From: Euclidia mi
Taxonomy: Eukaryota; Arthropoda; Insecta; Lepidoptera; Erebidae
Assembly (NCBI GenBank): GCA_944739405.2
Contig: OX123205.2
Span: forward strand, 40,754,475 to 40,818,474
Direction: 5' to 3'
DNA: 64,000 nucleotides
The notes under the pieces are model-generated. The model was given only the letters and a program-made list of their open reading frames with translations, was not told the DNA's origin and searched no databases. Positions 1 through 10,187 of the stretch are shown piece after piece. Made by a program: the position numbers and the translations under genes. The number at the start of each line of letters is the position of its first letter. Within the stretch, counting starts at the first letter, position 1.

Positions 1-1
1 A

Positions 2-535
2 AAGCTGTTTGCCTCAGCTCAATCGTTGCGTAGGCTGCGCAACTTTCTTCCCACAACCACCAAGATTGCGCTTGCAAAATCCTTGCTTCTCCCAATACTC
101 GATTATGCCGATGTCAGCTATCCTGATCTTAATGAGGACCAACTTGACAAACTTGAGCGTCTCCAAAACTTCTGTATTAGATTCATTTTTGGTTTACGCA
201 AATATGATCATGTGTCTGAATTTCGATCCAGACTCAAGTGGCTCCCAATTCGTCTGCGCCGGATTACTAATATTCTTATGCTACTGTATAATATGCTGTT
301 TAATCTTAATAGCCCCATGTATCTCAAAGAACGTTTTAAGTTCCTACATGACACACATTCAAAGACCTTGAGGTTGTCAGTGGATCTGAGACTGCAGATG
401 TCAACACATTCCACAAACTTCTACGATAAATCCTTTGCTGTTCAAGCTGTACGTTTGTGAAATGTGCTACCAATTGAGATTAAGCAAGCAGAATCGCTTA
501 ATATAATTATTTAAAGACGCATTAAATTTATTATT
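2..535 (+). pseudogene. LINE reverse transcriptase C-terminal remnant
   Basis: The frame is open from the window edge and encodes the region after the catalytic core of a CR1/Jockey-type non-LTR reverse transcriptase. It contains LLPILDYADVSY, LERLQNFCIRFIFG and LKWLPIRLRR, which are typical of these C-termini. The frame closes at a TGA (458-460) where the related copy near 53 kb has Trp (RLWNALP); coding similarity resumes straight after it (NVLPIEIKQAESL) until a TAA near 512. The 5' part of the element lies outside the window. It is a dead fragment. The family is clear; the clade is inferred. Confidence 0.85.
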
Positions 536-1455
536 ATTATTATTCGTTTATTGTTCAGATAGATATCCATTAAATATTAGTATTGACTTAGAACTACATT
601 AAAGAAACACTACTTGTCATTATAATCTAAATTCTCTCACTGTACTTTGCATTGATATCATTATATGTATATGTATGTATTATATAGCTATGTATTATAT
701 GTATTGTTTGTATGTATAATTATATATGTATTGTATGTATAGTTTGTATGTATATTATGTATTATTTGTACATACATACATACATACATATCGTCACGCC
801 TTTTATCCCCGAAGGGGTAGGCAGAGGTGTATTTCTACACCCACTTTTCGCCAGATATACTTTAGTCCCACGTAATAAGGGGCGAGCCTATTGCCGTACC
901 GGGCACATTTCCAGACTCCGTGCTGCTACTGAGAATTTCGTGACAGAAAAACCTAATAACACTGCCCAACCCAGGAATCGAACCCGGGATCTCCCGATCC
1001 CACGTGCACATTTATGCCGCGAGACCAACGAGGTAGTCGTATAGGGTTTGATGTCGAGTTTTCCGTCTCTACGCAAAGATGGTATTTGCATCGTGTTATC
1101 CCTTAGTCGCCTCTTACGACACCCACGGGAAGATAGGGGGTGGTGACACTTGTATTCTATGCCGTCAACCACACGGCTTATTTGTATGTTAAGGTAATAT
1201 ATACCTATACATGTAGGTATGTATATTCTATTTAAATAACTATTAGTGTCCATATAATTATATCTGATCACTACACCATCAAATTTGTCTTTTTCAGTCT
1301 GTCCATCCTAAGGTTGCCTGGAAGAGATCGCACTTTGCGATAAGGCCGCCTTTGTGCATTAACTATTTGTATACCTATTACCTACATTTAAGCTATTATA
1401 CCTAATTTGTACCAACTGTATTAGCACGTTAAAGATTTATCTATCTATCTAAGAA
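536..1455 (+). repeat. 3' UTR and (ATCT)n tail of the same LINE, interrupted by a SINE
   Basis: AT-rich sequence with (TATG)n-like stretches follows the coding remnant. At 1294-1345 comes a block (CTGTCCATCCTAAGGTTGCC and onward) that is also found, inverted, near 52.7 kb just before the tail of a second copy. The element ends in ATCTATCTATCT at about 1440-1452. A minus-strand SINE occupies 796-1185 inside this UTR. Microsatellite tails instead of poly(A) are usual for CR1-like LINEs. Confidence 0.7.
796..1185 (-). mobile_element. SINE-A copy with an extra 5' block
   Basis: Read on the minus strand, this copy has a tRNA-like B box (GGTTCGATTCC type), the SINE-A body with CTCAGTAGCAGCACGGAGTC and CCCCTTATTACGTGGGACTA, and the tail CCCCTTCGGGGATAAAAGGC. 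About 150 bp upstream of the head, at 1035-1185, is a block reading GTCGTAAGAGGCGACTAAGG. That block is widespread in moth repeats and is not present in the shorter SINE-A copies, so this looks like a composite. Confidence 0.75.
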
Positions 1456-1553
1456 CACGTTTGGATATTGAGTTCCTTTTATGTCGAAGACATTCATTAT
1501 GGCAAGATTTTTTCATACTCTATATTATATTTTTTTAAATTAATTTTTTATTA

Positions 1554-1665
1554 GTCGCACGCCTGTATCCCCGGAGGGGTACGAGGCGAGCCTATTGCCG
1601 TTACCAGGCACATTACCAGACCCCGTGCTGCTACTGAGAATTCGGAAAAACCCAGTAATCCTTTT
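1554..1665 (-). mobile_element. Truncated SINE-A copy
   Basis: The tail (CCCCTCCGGGGATACAGGCG, minus strand) and part of the body (CAGTAGCAGCACGGGGTCTG) are present. The middle between tail and body is deleted and the tRNA-like head is missing. Confidence 0.7.
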
Positions 1666-1826
1666 TCATACTCTACTTCTATCTAAGGATTACAAACATC
1701 GAGAAGCTAGCAATCTGTTATCTACTATGCTATCGCTGACTAATGGAGACAATAGACTGCTATGCAGAAGATTTCGATTTCGAACCCACGCGCAGTATTG
1801 ATATTTTTAAACTATTTGCGTATGAA

Positions 1827-1922
1827 TTGTTAATTAGCGCTTAGTAAGCGGTGAAAGAAAACGTGGTAAAGCAATCTGCACGTATGAGAGTTCTATATCA
1901 TATGGCTGATGATGATGATGAC
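1827..1922 (+). repeat. Decayed SINE-B 3' part
   Basis: The order of motifs matches the SINE-B copies at 36.3 and 56.6 kb: a TTAGTAAGCGGTGAAAGAAAA block, CTGCACGTATGAGAGTTCT, then GGCTGATGATGATGATGAC. The head is lost. From 1665 to 1826 and from 1923 to 2150 I recognise nothing. Confidence 0.5.
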
Positions 1923-2154
1923 AAAGAATATTAAAATTAGAAGAGAAAAATAAACAAGAATTTGATGCCTTCTTATACTCGTAGTATAAGGGTCTAGTAG
2001 ATAAGTCTGTCAAGGGAAAGTGTCTTAATGTTTGAACACAATCATGATATCTACGTCCAACTTAGCGTTATACCGGCAACATCCTTATATTAAAATAAGC
2101 TTTTCCACAGAGCGTCTGTCGTTTGACCTTTGCGACTGATACATGTCTTCATAC

Positions 2155-2295
2155 CACATACACACACATTTGTGTGCGTGAAAATGGATGTTTGTATTGG
2201 TCCGGATGTTTCCATGTACCTATAATTTATATTTTGCTTATTTTGGGACTAGATGGTTCTGAGAGTATATTTATGGTAGAATATTATTATTGTTC
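2155..2295 (+). repeat. Partial SINE-D copy
   Basis: It contains TGTGTGCGTGAAAATGGATG, then TTGGTCCGGATGTTTCCATG, then TTTTGGGACTAGATGGTTCT and a TGGTAGAATATT end. These appear in the same order in the better SINE-D copies at 20.3 and 54.8 kb. The tRNA-like head is missing. Confidence 0.6.
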
Positions 2296-3117
2296 ATCCA
2301 TAATCAACAGTTTATCCAATTCGTATTTCTTGCCCTCCAAAAAAATCATCAACAAAATAGATACATGCCAACCTACCCCAAAATACTTGAAATTCCCCAC
2401 TACCTTCCCCTTCCTACCATAAGAGAACAACAAACAAACTTAAAAATACTTCAACATGTTGATTAACCCATAACATAGCATGCAAACATGCATTATTTCA
2501 ACCCCTTATAAAAGCAGGGGTTTGTGTAATATACTATCACCTTATACTACAACCCTTTAATTTGTTAAGGGATAAAAAAATGCACAACATTTTCTAACGA
2601 AGAGAAATGAATTAGTGTAAAAAATGCGAAGCTTAGTAAGGGATTTACTGGAATTTAAATTGATAAGTTAATTTTGTTTTTGCGCGATAATTTTTCAAAG
2701 AGGATAATTCCTAAAAGTTGGTAGGTTCTTTCTGAAAGGTAGTGTTATAAAGTTTAATGGAGTTAAGCTATTTATAAACCAGCCAACTTTCCAATTCCAT
2801 GGATAGTGGTGCTCCCAATGTGATCCACTGTTTCAAGAGCTCGTCTGCTCTGAAATACAAAAACCGGCAGTAATTATCGGACACTCTTGACAGAGTGACC
2901 GTGGTTTCAACGATGCCGTATAAAGTTAGGGGTAAAGTAGTAAATAGTACAAACATATAATAGTTAATAATTAAGTTGCAATTTTGTGTATATATTTCAA
3001 TGGGGTTCCGAATCATTTGCTATTTGGGTTCGAATTCGCAACATCCAGCTTCAATTCACGGTCACCACAAACAGTATTATGCCTGTTGGTACTGATAGTA
3101 AATAATAGTACTGACCA
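2296..3117. other. No recognisable gene or repeat
   Basis: The sequence is AT-rich with short open frames only (up to about 80 codons). None has a recognisable domain, a splice context or repeated relatives in this window. Confidence 0.5.
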
Positions 3118-3235
3118 GACTACGTATAGTGGTTTAAGCGGACGCCTTACCGCTTAACGCTCCAAGTTTTGTGGGTTTGCTCCCCGAATAAGACTGTTGA
3201 TGTTCATTGTCGGATGTTCTTTGTATTAGTTGAAT
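3118..3235 (+). repeat. Decayed SINE-C head
   Basis: TAGTGGTTTAAGCGGACGCC is the A-box end of the SINE-C head seen intact at 26.5 kb. It is followed by a damaged B box (GTGGGTTTGCTCCCC) and TTGTCGGATGTTCTTTGTAT. Confidence 0.55.
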
Positions 3236-3271
3236 GTTTGTAAAATCCGCCACCAGTTGTTATTTATTCAT

Positions 3272-3480
3272 TCATTCATTCATGTGAGCCTAGGGACGTT
3301 CGCTGCTGGACTTGACCTCTTCCAATGTTTTCCGCACAGATCGATCGTGAGCCGCCCGCATCCAACCACTTCCTGCAATCTATACATCGGCTTAACCAGA
3401 TTGTTTGTGCACTTTGTGGGAGACCTACCCCTGCTGCGTCGTCCGGTACGTGGTCACCCCTGTAGATTTCTTTTTATATG
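3272..3480. repeat. Dispersed LINE-related repeat fragment
   Basis: The block CGCTGCTGGACTTGACCTCT, CGTGAGCCGCCCGCATCCAA and GTCGTCCGGTACGTGGTCAC is a common decayed repeat type in moth genomes. It is related to the piece near 56.4 kb with CCACTGCTGGATATAGGCCT. I assign it to an RTE-like LINE end from general familiarity, not from a match inside this window. Confidence 0.45.
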
Positions 3481-3544
3481 GAAAGAAATTTCATTGTATA
3501 TTTTTGCAAGAGTATAATTCTGTTCTAAAAATACAAATTGTACA

Positions 3545-3788
3545 TATTTATTATTAGAACTAAACAGCACTGCTCAGTTTGCCCAGTGGTATGTCGCATT
3601 ACGTCGCGCCGAGTGTTGTGTCTCCAATTCCAACAAAAGCCAATAGTTCGACGAATTGCGCATAGTTATTTATCATTAGAACTAAACAACACTGCTCAGT
3701 TTGCCCAGTGTTATAAGTCGCATTACGTCGCGCCGAGTGTTATGTTTCCAATTCCCACAAAAGCTAATAATTCGACGAATTGCGCTAG
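3545..3788. repeat. Two-copy tandem repeat, period about 122 bp
   Basis: Both units contain ATTAGAACTAAACARCACTG, CGCATTACGTCGCGCCGAGT and TTCGACGAATTGCGC. The offset between ATTAGA in the two units is 122 bp (3553 and 3675). They differ by scattered substitutions and small indels, so the duplication is not very recent. Confidence 0.9.
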
Positions 3789-3799
3789 TTAGACATACA

Positions 3800-5260
3800 A
3801 GTAGTTTAATAAACTCTCTCTCAAGAGTATCCCATTAGATAATGGTCACCAAATTCTCGACATTTCTTCGAACTACACAAAGTCTTAATAAACCTAACTT
3901 CTACGTCCACTTGTGAACTGTATGTAACACGTAATAATATTGGCATGTTGGTAGTTTTTGCGCTCTGCTAACTAGGTCAACGTCTTGCGATTCCAGATGA
4001 GCGTTTTTTTCTGCGCGTGTGCGGACGTTTTGATATACGCTTTTATACGCGCGCTACATAACGCAGTTCATAACGTGTATCGTGTATTCGGATATATATC
4101 GGTGTGTTCACTCAAACTGGTAGTAGTGAAATAGTTTTAACGCACTCGCTCTTATATGAGCTAATAAGCGCGTCAACGCTTGTACAAGTTGCGCTTGTAG
4201 CAAAAGGCATGACCATAATAGGGATGATACCTGCAAGAAATATAAATTATATAAGTTTTTTTATCGAGTAAAACATGGCAAAATAATGCTAGTTTCCTTA
4301 ATAAATTAATTTCAAAACTCTTTTTCACTTTCGGTTTACTGATAATTAGTACTTTACTTGAGCGCAAAGGTTGACGTCACCAGTGCATATTTCATACAAA
4401 ATAAGTAAATAGAGACAGATTTTGACATCTCATTAAAAGTATCTAATTTGACTAGTTGGAATCTGCCCTTTTCGCGCTTAAATGCACTGACAAAAACGAG
4501 CTTATACGCGCGTATAAACGCTAGTCTGAAACCGCTCTAAGAGCGGTTACATAATTATGTTGCGAGTAAGAAAGAAATGTACCTTGTACCAAAACCAGAC
4601 CTCGGGGAATGCACATTTGGGATAAGGAAGACTTCAAACAAAATTTTGTTTAACATGATATGTAACAGATGAGAGCGGTAAATCTTAGAAGTGAGAGGAA
4701 CGCAGACAGGTTTATACATACGTATACTTATGTAAAGGCTCTCAATCGTGTAATTATTTGAAAATATAGGTTTAAAATTCATATGCCTCGACGTTTTGAC
4801 ATGTGCAGTTTAAAGATATTTATTATAAAAATCAGATTTCACTTAAAAGTACCTTCGCGAATCACGTCCGTTACACAGATAATTTTAGTATGTGTATAAA
4901 TCGCGAAAGTTTGAAATACAGGCGTATTTGGCTAAACTAGCCTCCTATTTTCATACGGTCATAAGGCATGTTTTTGTAAACTTATATTTAGTTTCTGCTA
5001 TTTCTTGTAAGTCTATGTCTCTTATATCAATTAAGAATTTTTCTTTCTTTTTCTTTCAATCTTAAATAAAAAGACCTCAAGTTCAAACTTACTGAGCGTA
5101 CCACAGACATTTTGAAGAAATTCGAAGATTGTTGCGTTTTAAATTGTTAATTAAATTTCCTTGCCAAACGAAAATCTGCCAACAGACACTGTGCCAGCGT
5201 GGTGGACTATAACATAACCCGAGAACTGGCCTGTGCTCAGCATTGATACAGATTATATCT
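3800..5260. other. No recognisable gene
   Basis: Short open frames only. Around 4010-4110 there are several CGCGC motifs, and GCGCGTATAA occurs near 4506. At 5180-5255 is a weak SINE-B-like end (GTGCCAGCGTGGTGGACTAT). No coding evidence. Confidence 0.5.
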
Positions 5261-5263
5261 ATC

Positions 5264-5577
5264 AGGTAGTAGGGCTTTGCTGATTCATTTCAGCATGAAT
5301 TGGTCGGCTCGACCGGGGAAGTACTACCCTCTCACAGAAAATCGACGTAAAATAACAGTACCTAAACTGTTGCGTTTCGTTCGGTGAGTGAGGGTGCCGG
5401 AGGTCCCGTTTCCTGTTCCTTCTCCCTCATCCCACTCCTCCTCCCATCCTTCTCCTAACACAAAGTGCGGCAACGCACTTGTGACTCTTCAGGTGTTGTT
5501 TGTGTCCATAGGCGACGGTTATTGCTTACCACCAGGCGATCCGTCTGCTCGTTTGCCGCTTATGACATACAAAAAAA
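5264..5577 (-). mobile_element. SINE-E repeat copy 1
   Basis: This is the inverted counterpart of the copies at 26.03 and 55.95 kb. It carries GTAGTAGGGCTTTGCTGATT, GGGGAAGTACTACCCTCTCA, AAATCGACGTAAAATAACAG, TGCGTTTCGTTCGGTGAGTG, and ends with CCACCAGGCGATCCGTCTGC followed by GTTTGCCGCTTAT. I see no tRNA-like A/B box pair and no coding potential. Three copies in one window show it is a dispersed element of about 310 bp. Confidence 0.75.
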
Positions 5578-6870
5578 GAAAAAGATTATAAAAAAGGTGG
5601 ATGATGCTGACTGGCAATATTTACAGTACATACTCTTTACTGATAATAGGCTAGTACCCTATTGCCAAATTCGTAATATATTTTCTCACACTGCCTCACA
5701 TCCTGTAACTATAGGTTGCACAGTATTCCCAATCAAATACGAGTAACTCCTTGAGCCAAACTTTAGAATGTACTCCAATTATAAAGCAATTTCTGAATGG
5801 CGTTGTAACTGCTGGGCAATTAAAGGGAGCGATGCTTAATAGGCATCTGTAGGGTTGGTTTATATCAAGGGAGCAAGTTGAGGGAATGTATTTCAATCAA
5901 CGCATACTTGACTGTAGTAGGTTCAATTACCGGTTTGAACGAAACAAAATGTTGGCTGTTTAATATTAAAAATAAACAGTTTTAATTTGGGTCCCGTTAG
6001 AGCTAGTTAGGCACTTTTAACAAGCCTTCCCTGTTTGCTTGTCCGTTTGCCTGTCAACGAATCTTAAGAATCATATACACGTAAGTACATGTAATAGGTA
6101 AAGATTGGGCATTCATAAAGTGAACAAACGATAACAACCGGCCAGTTGCGGATAGACAGTTAAACGTTTTGTTTTATTTACAAAATAGATTAATTATACG
6201 TGGTATCACTTGATTGTTTTATTGATATCCTTGTTTTCCTTTAATGCTTGTTTTATAAATGATAGTTAAGTTAATTTCTCGAGTATATCTGTCAATATAT
6301 TTCAGTGTAATCGTACGTGTAACTTAAAAAAATACCCTGAATATCGTTAGTATCCCTTGAAATTACAAAAATACCTCACAAAGAGTCAGAAATTGACGCA
6401 ACCAGTAAACTAGTTGAGGTCAAGCGACGCAATAAACTCAAGAAACTAACTGTATGTCGTTTTGTTGTATTTCCTTCAACAATAGCTTGTGTCGCAACTC
6501 TGCTTCACACTACTCCGTCCGGTCTAAAGTTGGACAGAAAAATCCTGCGATATTTTATATTGAGTGTAGTATATACTCGTAGTTGACGTATTGAGATAAT
6601 TGGGTTGGAAGGTCATTGCTTTTCAAATTTCAATGATCTGTAGACATGGTTATATGTATGCACGTTATACATTAAAGGAATCATCAACTTATAGTAACAG
6701 GATGATTCATCATGCCATGACTTTGGGTGGTGTAATCCTTGCCGAAACATTGCAGCAAATAAACTAAACGGTATATTACCTTTACTTTCAAATACTTCGC
6801 CTATTGATACCCGTGGCATAAATAATAGTTTCAGTTCAGTTCTCCTCTAGTTTAGTTTCTCTTGTAAATA
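5578..6870. other. No recognisable gene
   Basis: AT-rich sequence with only short unsupported frames, and no repeat family that I recognise. Confidence 0.5.
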
Positions 6871-6879
6871 GCAGCCAAT

Positions 6880-7143
6880 GTTTTTATTTTTTATTTTTAA
6901 TAGACTCACGCCTGTATCCCCGAAGGGGTGGGCAGAGGTGTAATATTACATCCCACATTTCACCACGAAATTTTAGGTCCCACATAATAGGGGGCGAGCC
7001 TATTGCCGTTTATCGGGCACACCGCCACACTCCGTGCTGCTACTGAGAATTCGGAAAAACCCAGTAACACTTTTGCCCGACCCGGGAATCGAACCCGGGA
7101 CCTCCGATCAACAGACGCATACGCTATCCACTGGACCACGGAG
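6880..7143 (-). mobile_element. SINE-A, complete, with 9-bp target duplication
   Basis: On the minus strand, the tRNA-like head has an A box (GTGGTCCAGTGGATAGCGTA) and a B box (CGGGTTCGATTCCCGGGTCG). The body and the tail CCCCTTCGGGGATACAGGCG then run into an A-rich end. GCAGCCAAT occurs on both sides (6871-6879 and 7144-7152), consistent with target-primed insertion. This is the best reference copy of the family here. Confidence 0.85.
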
Positions 7144-7152
7144 GCAGCCAAT

Positions 7153-9106
7153 ATAGATATTATTATATTGTATATATTATGTATAAACAACTTTTGATGA
7201 ATGAAATTCTCCGGCCGAGACTGCCTGCTTTAACGTGATAAACTCCAGAAGAATATTTTAAGTATGATTCCTAAGAAAGTTTAAAATGCATATTTTTTAT
7301 GTCAATTGACTAAAATATACGCAAGCGTCGCGCCACGGCAAAACTCTAGCAATTCATAAGAAAGATCCGGTGCCAATCCTTTCTTTTAGTTTCAAAACTT
7401 CCTTTGTATACAACGTAACGCTTGCATCTGTGTTAAACACATACATCGATACCATGCGGACAGTAGTCTATGGGCAGAGAGCCAGAATATCGGGGGTATA
7501 TACATGCGCTACAAAAGCCGTTCAACTTTATGACTAGATGGTGAGCCGTTTGGCACATGCGCTGCGTCAATTTGCTTTTTACTAGTAAGGCAATGTTATA
7601 AAGGTTACAGCTGTGACGAAAAGCTGAAAAGGTTATTTAAAAGTAGATAGTTCCTGGTTTTAGAAGAAATCTAGTTTCTCTTATGATAATTATAACGTCG
7701 TCATCGTTCTTCCAGCGCTTTATAATAAAAATGGATTTGACAAAATAATTATTGTTAAAAAAGGAATAGCTCTATTATATTGTTAAGGTTAAGACCACTG
7801 AAGAAAGAACATCTAGGTTCACACAAAGTGTTACCCCATGTGAAAATTTAAATCACGTTAAGCAAATAGTAGTCCGTAGCGAAAAGACGACCAGCAATAC
7901 TTACGAAAAGAAGTAAGTTAAGAAAGATAAAAAACATGAACAGCAAAATGAACATACTTATCTTATTAAAATTTTGCTGTTTTTTCGCCGAATAAATATA
8001 CCCTTTACAATTTCAAGCCATACGGAATGGTAGACTTTACTCGACTGCACTTTTTGTTCATTCCATAATACGACAATGTAACCCAACCAAATCGGCTACG
8101 ACACAAATCATAGAGAATCTGGTGAACTTCACACAACTACTCAACAAAGTCGGGTTATCTTACCAAATTGGGAGACTTACAACCCAACTGAGTTATCATC
8201 ATCGTTTCTTTATACTTTGTAAATTGCAAAGTGCTACGTTACATGGTTGGGTAGGCAAGTAGAAATTTGTTCCGTGGTACTGATGTTATCAAAGAACATT
8301 ATGATAAGTCCGGCTAATATTTTAAGTGAATGAATATCTGGAAGGATCCGTAAAATTCTATTATTAGATAAATTGAGATAAGAAGTTAAACATAGCATTT
8401 TTGTCTTTTCACTTTTGTATTTCTTGTTCTGTAAGTAATTGCTTTTGTCTTAAGCTGGTGACAGACTGTGAGAAAGATAACGGATAAAGCATTCTGATAG
8501 TTTACAATGTGAGTGTTAACGTTGCTCGTAAGTTATTGCACACGACTACAGCTAGTACTACTAAAGACTCTAGTGTAGCTATTGAATGTAATTCGACTGC
8601 TTTAAATGAAGACAACTTTCGATTCTCAGTGATTTTTCTCTTGACCCAAAGTAACTGCTTAGAAATGTTTGTGCTTTACAGGTGACAGGATCAGTTTAGA
8701 GTCAGTAAGACTTTGAATTGACGGCATGGATTTTGCAGCGGTTGAAGTGAATGATTGGATATTTGCAACTGTCAGTAACCAGTTTGGTTTCTACACAATG
8801 AATCTGTTCTTTGTGTCCATTTATTGAGTATTTGTCAAGCCTTGGTGATACAGGCTGTAGCACAAAATCTAGGGACAATAAACAAATAAAAGCGTCTACT
8901 AATTTCCTTCACAGTAGGACTGTGAGTCATTGGTGGATTTGGCCTACTTGTTTGTTGTCGAGTTGTCCGTCTCTTCGTAAAGATACAATTATCTCCAAGT
9001 ATTTTCTTTACTCAGCTCTAAGAACACAGATAGGAATGGGGTAGGGACATCATATATTGTATTATGCGTGTAAAATAAAAAATATACGTATAAAAGCCTC
9101 CAATAT
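7153..9106. other. No recognisable gene
   Basis: About 2 kb of AT-rich DNA with no open frame above 80 codons. A weak resemblance to the 5' block of the first SINE (GTCGAGTTGTCCGTCTCTTC) occurs at 8957-8976. Confidence 0.5.
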
Positions 9107-9959
9107 TATTTTTTTATTTATTTTTTATTTTTAAGGAAAGCTTACGGACTAATTACAGTGTTAATAACGTAAACAACTATATAATTATATCGCCAATTAC
9201 AAGCTTTCGCATATTACAAGCTACATATATTATGTGTTCATTTAGATCAGCAACATCTTAACACTATAATAATATTCAAACAAACAAAGTGCAAGAGTAA
9301 CGGTTAACAGAGATGATCATTAACCTACCTTCAAACAGTTATTGTTAATGTGAGTGAAGTTATTATAAATTTTACCTTATATTGTAAATACAGAAATGTA
9401 GTTAAAACTAGTACATAGCTTACATTCTAATGTTTTGTTAATTAACTTCTATTTTCCTACCAATACACATTAATAATTATTATCTTTTAGATATATCTAC
9501 TATTTATATTCTAAATATACCTACTGTATTCTGACAATAATTCCATAAGGCAACAAACAAGTTATTCTAAGTTAGTTATTGCAATATAAAGAAAAATATT
9601 CTATGCTGGTACATATATAGCTAATTAATTATTTAAGCTAATAAATTTATGATATAAGTATAATGAATTAAGTACCTATCCTTAATTTCCTTTATCTTTT
9701 CTAGATATTAGACTGTATTATGAGTTATGACAGGCGTTGCATAAGGCAACAAATAAAGCAAATGCAATGTTGTGTGAAGTGCGTACTCCCATGTGTGTAT
9801 CTGTATACGCATTTCTATATATTGTGTATGTACGTGTGTATGCATTTCAACCGCCCAGCCCTGCGACAATGTCTTGGGATCAGATCTATATGTACACGAA
9901 ATCTATATGCACGATTGATCCAAATGCACTAACTAGTGCACATGAATCAATGATATGCA

Positions 9960-10187
9960 CACATATAGTCTACTAGACGGTTGAAATACACTACAAAGCG
10001 TGGTGACAGTCCTCGCGAGGCACGCGCCGCGAACGGCACACAACGACCGGCCCGCAACACGCGCACCCCATACTCGCCGCGAGGCATACGATACGTACCT
10101 GCCTTGCCGCGAACAAAAGGCACAAACCCCACGAGGCACTCGGAGCGCGCCACCCGCGGCGCACACTCCGCAAAGACCGTCCCCACA
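9960..10187 (-). other. GC-rich, CpG-dense block after the LINE ORF2 stop
   Basis: The 200 bp downstream of ORF2 are far richer in G+C and CpG than anything around (for example CGCGAGGCACGCGCCGCGAA near 10014). Several frames on both strands are open for 60-80 codons, as expected by chance when stops are rare in GC-rich DNA. It most likely belongs to the LINE 3' UTR. Confidence 0.6.

Noticed and set aside
888..1271. 127-codon minus-strand frame
   Set aside because: It lies inside a SINE with an extra 5' block. The Arg/Gly-rich translation comes from the tRNA-like head.
7060..7143. tRNA gene on the minus strand
   Set aside because: A and B boxes are present but it is the head of a SINE with a shared body, tail and target duplication, repeated at 16.3 kb. 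The same reasoning applies to the heads at 20.3, 26.5, 36.3, 51.5 and 58.8 kb.
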